From: Chloroflexota bacterium | GTDB taxonomy: Bacteria > Chloroflexota > Anaerolineae > Anaerolineales > DRMV01 | Direction of reading: 5' to 3' | Assembly (NCBI GenBank): GCA_013154225.1 | Contig: JAADCW010000187.1 | Coordinates: 1-7,666 of the forward strand | Length of the DNA stretch: 7,666 nucleotides | Notes under the pieces: model-generated | Seen by the model: the letters and a program-made list of their open reading frames with translations, nothing else | Told to the model about the DNA's origin: nothing | Databases searched by the model: none | Part shown: positions 5,818 to 7,666 of the stretch, in pieces | How the letters are laid out: each line of letters opens with the position of its first letter | Position numbering within the stretch: the stretch's first letter is position 1 | Position numbers and translations under genes: made by a program

Positions 5818-5864
5818 TGCTAAGGATGTATTCCGCCCTTATCCCTTTTCCAAGGAGGCGAACC

Positions 5865-6554
5865 ATGACCACCAAAATTACCTGGTACGGCCACGCGACC
5901 ATTGGCGTTGAGACCAGCGACGGTTACAAAGTGCTCATTGACCCCTTTTTCACAGACAACCCCGCGGCCAGCACCACCGCCGACAGCGTGTCTCCAGACT
6001 TCATCGTGATTAGTCACGGCCACGGCGACCATGTGGGCGATGCCATCGCCATTGCCAAGCGCACAGGCGCATTGGTGATCAGCAATTACGAGATCACCAA
6101 CTGGCTTTCCGGCCAAGGCGTGGAAAAAGTCCACCCTCAGCACCTGGGCGGTGGGTTCAAGCACCCCTTTGGCTATCTCAAACTGACCCTGGCCTTGCAC
6201 GGCTCTGCCCTGCCCGATGGCTCCTACGGCGGCAACCCCGCGGGCATTTTGCTGACCACCAACGACGGCCATAAACTGTATTTTGCCCAAGATACCGGCC
6301 TGTTTGGCGATATGGCCCTGATTGGCGAAGAGGGCATTGATTTGGCCATGCTGCCCATTGGCGACAACTTCACCATGGGGCCGGATGATGCGCTGCGCGC
6401 GGTCAAACTCATCCACCCCAAACACGTCATCCCCATTCACTACAACACCTGGCCGCTCATTGCCCAAGACCCCAACGCGTGGGCTGAGCGCGTAAAGGCC
6501 GAAACCGACACCCAGGTGCACGTCCTGAACCCGGGGGATGTTTTCACCCTCTAA
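5865..6554 (+). CDS. UPF0173-type metal-dependent hydrolase (metallo-beta-lactamase fold)
   Basis: A 229-residue cytosolic protein. The beta-lactamase-superfamily metal motif is intact: SHGHGDHVGD with H51, H53, D55 and H56. H10 in ITWYGHAT, the conserved IDPFFTDNP (25-33), the loop LHGSALPDG, YFAQDTGLFGD and the late histidine in IPIHYNTWPL match the UPF0173 (YtkL/UlaG-like) family. Such proteins bind two metal ions and hydrolyse a phosphoester, lactone or similar bond; the true substrate of this family is not established, and nothing here narrows it. No signal peptide. ATG 5865 has a perfect AAGGAGG 6 nt upstream; upstream in-frame ATGs are rejected because they lie in the palindromic leader. 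It appears monocistronic, ended by a strong terminator 26 bp after the stop. Confidence 0.93.
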   Translation: MTTKITWYGHATIGVETSDGYKVLIDPFFTDNPAASTTADSVSPDFIVISHGHGDHVGDAIAIAKRTGALVISNYEITNWLSGQGVEKVHPQHLGGGFKHPFGYLKLTLALHGSALPDGSYGGNPAGILLTTNDGHKLYFAQDTGLFGDMALIGEEGIDLAMLPIGDNFTMGPDDALRAVKLIHPKHVIPIHYNTWPLIAQDPNAWAERVKAETDTQVHVLNPGDVFTL

Positions 6555-6580
6555 GCAGGGTTGTCAGCCCCGTTTACCCA

Positions 6581-6610
6581 GCCTCGCGGGCCGGTCCGCG
6601 AGGCTTTTTT
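6581..6610 (+). terminator. Rho-independent terminator
   Basis: GCCTCGCGG (6581-6589) and CCGCGAGGC (6596-6604) form a perfect GC-rich 9-bp stem with a 6-nt loop, followed at once by TTTTTT (6605-6610). This is a textbook terminator for the UPF0173 gene and isolates the next operon. Confidence 0.93.
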
Positions 6611-6639
6611 GTTGGCCGCGGGGTGTGAGGGCGGCAAAG

Positions 6640-6660
6640 ATGCGTTTATAATTTACGCAT
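6640..6660 (+). promoter_or_regulatory. -10 box inside a 6-9-6 dyad upstream of the methyltransferase
   Basis: TATAAT at 6647-6652 is a perfect -10 box, and its flanks form a dyad: ATGCGT (6640-6645) and ACGCAT (6655-6660) around 9 nt. No -35 consensus lies 17 nt upstream. Predicted transcription start is near 6659, giving a leader of about 43 nt. A regulator bound to the dyad would cover the -10 box and block transcription; the binder is unknown. Confidence 0.5.
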
Positions 6661-6701
6661 GGTTGATTTTGTGGTTATTGAGTGAGAAGAAAGGAGAGAA
6701 A

Positions 6702-7373
6702 ATGGCTTTTCGAGATCGTGTAGAACAGTTGAAGGCTTCAGGTGTTTTTCTGGGAGGCCCACCAAAATTGTTTGAAACTGCAGGGCGAAAGACGCTGATT
6801 ACTTTGGTAGCCTTGGGATTGACACCTGAGTCTCGTGTATTAGATGTGGGCTGTGGAAGTTTGAGAATTGGATACTGGTTAATTCATTTTCTCTTGCCTC
6901 AACATTATTTTGGTATTGAACCTAATGTACCTATGTTAGAGGCTGGAAAACAATTTTTACTTGATCCAGAAGTTCTTGCCTATAAGGCCCCACGTTTTGA
7001 TCACAACACAGAATTTGATTTTCGCGTTTTTGATACTAAATTTGATTTTGTAGTAGCGCGCTCAATCTGGACACATGCTTCCAAGCCTCAAATTGAGAAG
7101 ATGTTGGATGAATTTGTGGCAACGGCTACTCAGAGAGGCATTTTTCTGACGTCTTATAAACCACCCCATTTGTTAAGGCGTGATTATCAAGGAAATGTAT
7201 GGGTGGGAAGAGACCATATTTCAACACAAGGTGGGGCTGTGCGACATAGTTTCCGGTGGATACGAGAGCAGTGTGCTCAACGTAATTTGGCGGTAGAAGA
7301 AATTAAAGGTTCGGCTTACAATTTTGGTGGCCAGCGCTGGTTGAAAATTCGTTTCAAGAACTCGCGGAACTAA
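6702..7373 (+). CDS. Class I SAM-dependent methyltransferase, substrate unknown
   Basis: A 223-residue soluble protein with a Rossmann-type SAM-binding domain. Motif I is RVLDVGCGSLRIG (45-57) and the acidic end of strand two appears in YFGIEPN (69-75). The later strands FDFVVARSIWTHAS and GIFLTSYKPP fit motifs post II and IV of class I enzymes. The C-terminal third (HSFRWIREQCAQRNLAVEEIKG, then a GGQRWLKIRF end) resembles small-molecule or glycan methyltransferases, but the acceptor cannot be named. ATG 6702 has AAGGAG 5 nt upstream. Base and codon use is visibly AT-richer than in every neighbour (many TTT, GAA, ATT, TTG and AGA-type codons), suggesting recent acquisition. The next gene starts 21 bp downstream, so the two are probably cotranscribed. 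Confidence 0.88.
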   Translation: MAFRDRVEQLKASGVFLGGPPKLFETAGRKTLITLVALGLTPESRVLDVGCGSLRIGYWLIHFLLPQHYFGIEPNVPMLEAGKQFLLDPEVLAYKAPRFDHNTEFDFRVFDTKFDFVVARSIWTHASKPQIEKMLDEFVATATQRGIFLTSYKPPHLLRRDYQGNVWVGRDHISTQGGAVRHSFRWIREQCAQRNLAVEEIKGSAYNFGGQRWLKIRFKNSRN

Positions 7374-7394
7374 CAAATAAGGTGTAAATGCGCT

Positions 7395-7666
7395 ATGCCA
7401 TCGGTGCTGAAAATCTACGGTGAACGCAATACCGGAACCAACTACCTTTCGCAACTTGTTGCCCTGAATTTGCCCCAGGTGCGTTTGCTCCCTGGGGTTG
7501 TGCCGCGCTGGCTGCAATTGTTCTTCCCCCGAGCAGAAGCGCCCAGGGACCTTTACTTCCAATGGACTTTCAAGCGTAACTTGGGTTGGAAGCACGCGAT
7601 GGCCCCCACGGCTGAACAACTTGCCCATGTGGCATATTCCCCTCAGGATCTCTACTTTGTTACCTT
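7395..7666 (+). CDS. P-loop, sulfotransferase-like protein, N-terminal part (cut by window edge)
   Basis: The frame from ATG 7395 stays open to the window end (90 complete codons). It begins MPSVLKIYGERNTGTNYLSQ; the segment GERNTGTNYL matches the PAPS/phosphate-binding loop pattern seen in sulfotransferase-like proteins of bacteria (G-E-R-x-x-G-T-N-Y-L), and NLGWKHAMAP about 70 residues in fits the conserved GWKH that follows in that group. If the assignment holds, it would transfer a sulfo group from PAPS to a sugar or other acceptor; most of the domain lies outside the window. AAGGTG lies 10 nt upstream, a moderate SD site. The gene is GC-rich again, unlike the methyltransferase 21 bp upstream. 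A different P-loop transferase is possible. Confidence 0.65.
   Translation, partial: MPSVLKIYGERNTGTNYLSQLVALNLPQVRLLPGVVPRWLQLFFPRAEAPRDLYFQWTFKRNLGWKHAMAPTAEQLAHVAYSPQDLYFVT

Larger units (their letters stand above)
5550..5864. other. 315-bp gap between slyD and the UPF0173 gene
   Basis: No gene is supported here. From left to right it contains the slyD hairpin terminator, about 95 bp (5605-5698) with only weak inverted repeats (for example GCCGTG with CACGGC), a possible -10 box at 5701, the nested palindrome at 5725-5817, and the SD site AAGGAGG at 5852-5858. A frame that continues the downstream gene upstream to 5721 runs through the palindrome and has no family-like sequence. Confidence 0.7.

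Noticed and set aside
5721..5864. N-terminal extension of the UPF0173 protein
   Set aside because: The added residues come from the palindromic leader and resemble no family sequence, while ATG 5865 has a perfect SD site.
5820..6521. Minus-strand open frame of 233 codons opposite the UPF0173 gene
   Set aside because: Antisense shadow of an intact metal-hydrolase gene; Gly/Val/His-rich low-quality translation.
6561..6701. N-terminal extension of the methyltransferase
   Set aside because: It would be read through a rho-independent terminator and the -10 box; ATG 6702 has a good SD site.

Overview
The window is ordinary GC-rich bacterial chromosome: densely packed genes, Shine-Dalgarno (SD)-led ATG starts, rho-independent terminators and sigma70-type promoters. 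Gene content (short NfeD with a stomatin-type SPFH protein, a PerR-like regulator coupled to an SPC/HEGS P1B ATPase, SlyD, a UPF0173 hydrolase) and protein style suggest a Chloroflexota/Anaerolineae-like organism. That assignment is an inference from resemblance and could be wrong. No CRISPR array, tRNA, rRNA, transposase or phage gene was seen.

Left part (1-1833, minus strand): a probable three-gene operon read right to left: NfeD-family membrane protein (1204-1833), SPFH/band-7 stomatin-like protein (181-1134), and the 5' end of a GNAT-type acetyltransferase that runs off the window (1-212). NfeD and SPFH proteins are known partners in membrane microdomain organisation. Bases 1834-2170 are a divergent, AT-rich control region with candidate promoters for both directions and several inverted repeats.

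Middle (2171-5604, plus strand): a PerR-like Fur-family regulator overlaps by 8 bp a P1B-4-type metal-exporting ATPase. A SlyD-type FKBP prolyl isomerase with a short histidine tail follows. The regulator has a near-consensus promoter (TTGACA-18-TATACT) followed immediately by a perfect 7-9-7 dyad, a good candidate operator. This resembles PerR control of the iron exporter PfeT in Bacillus, so peroxide/iron(II) stress or cobalt/zinc homeostasis is the likely role. A 14-bp perfect hairpin after slyD probably ends transcription.

Right part (5605-7666, plus strand): a UPF0173 metallo-beta-lactamase-fold hydrolase is preceded by an unusually long leader. The leader holds a nested palindrome of about 93 nt (5725-5817), the most interesting unexplained element here. 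A textbook terminator closes the gene. Next comes a visibly AT-richer SAM methyltransferase followed 21 bp later by the start of a GC-rich P-loop/sulfotransferase-like gene cut by the window edge. These two may begin a surface glycan or small-molecule modification cluster, partly acquired by transfer.
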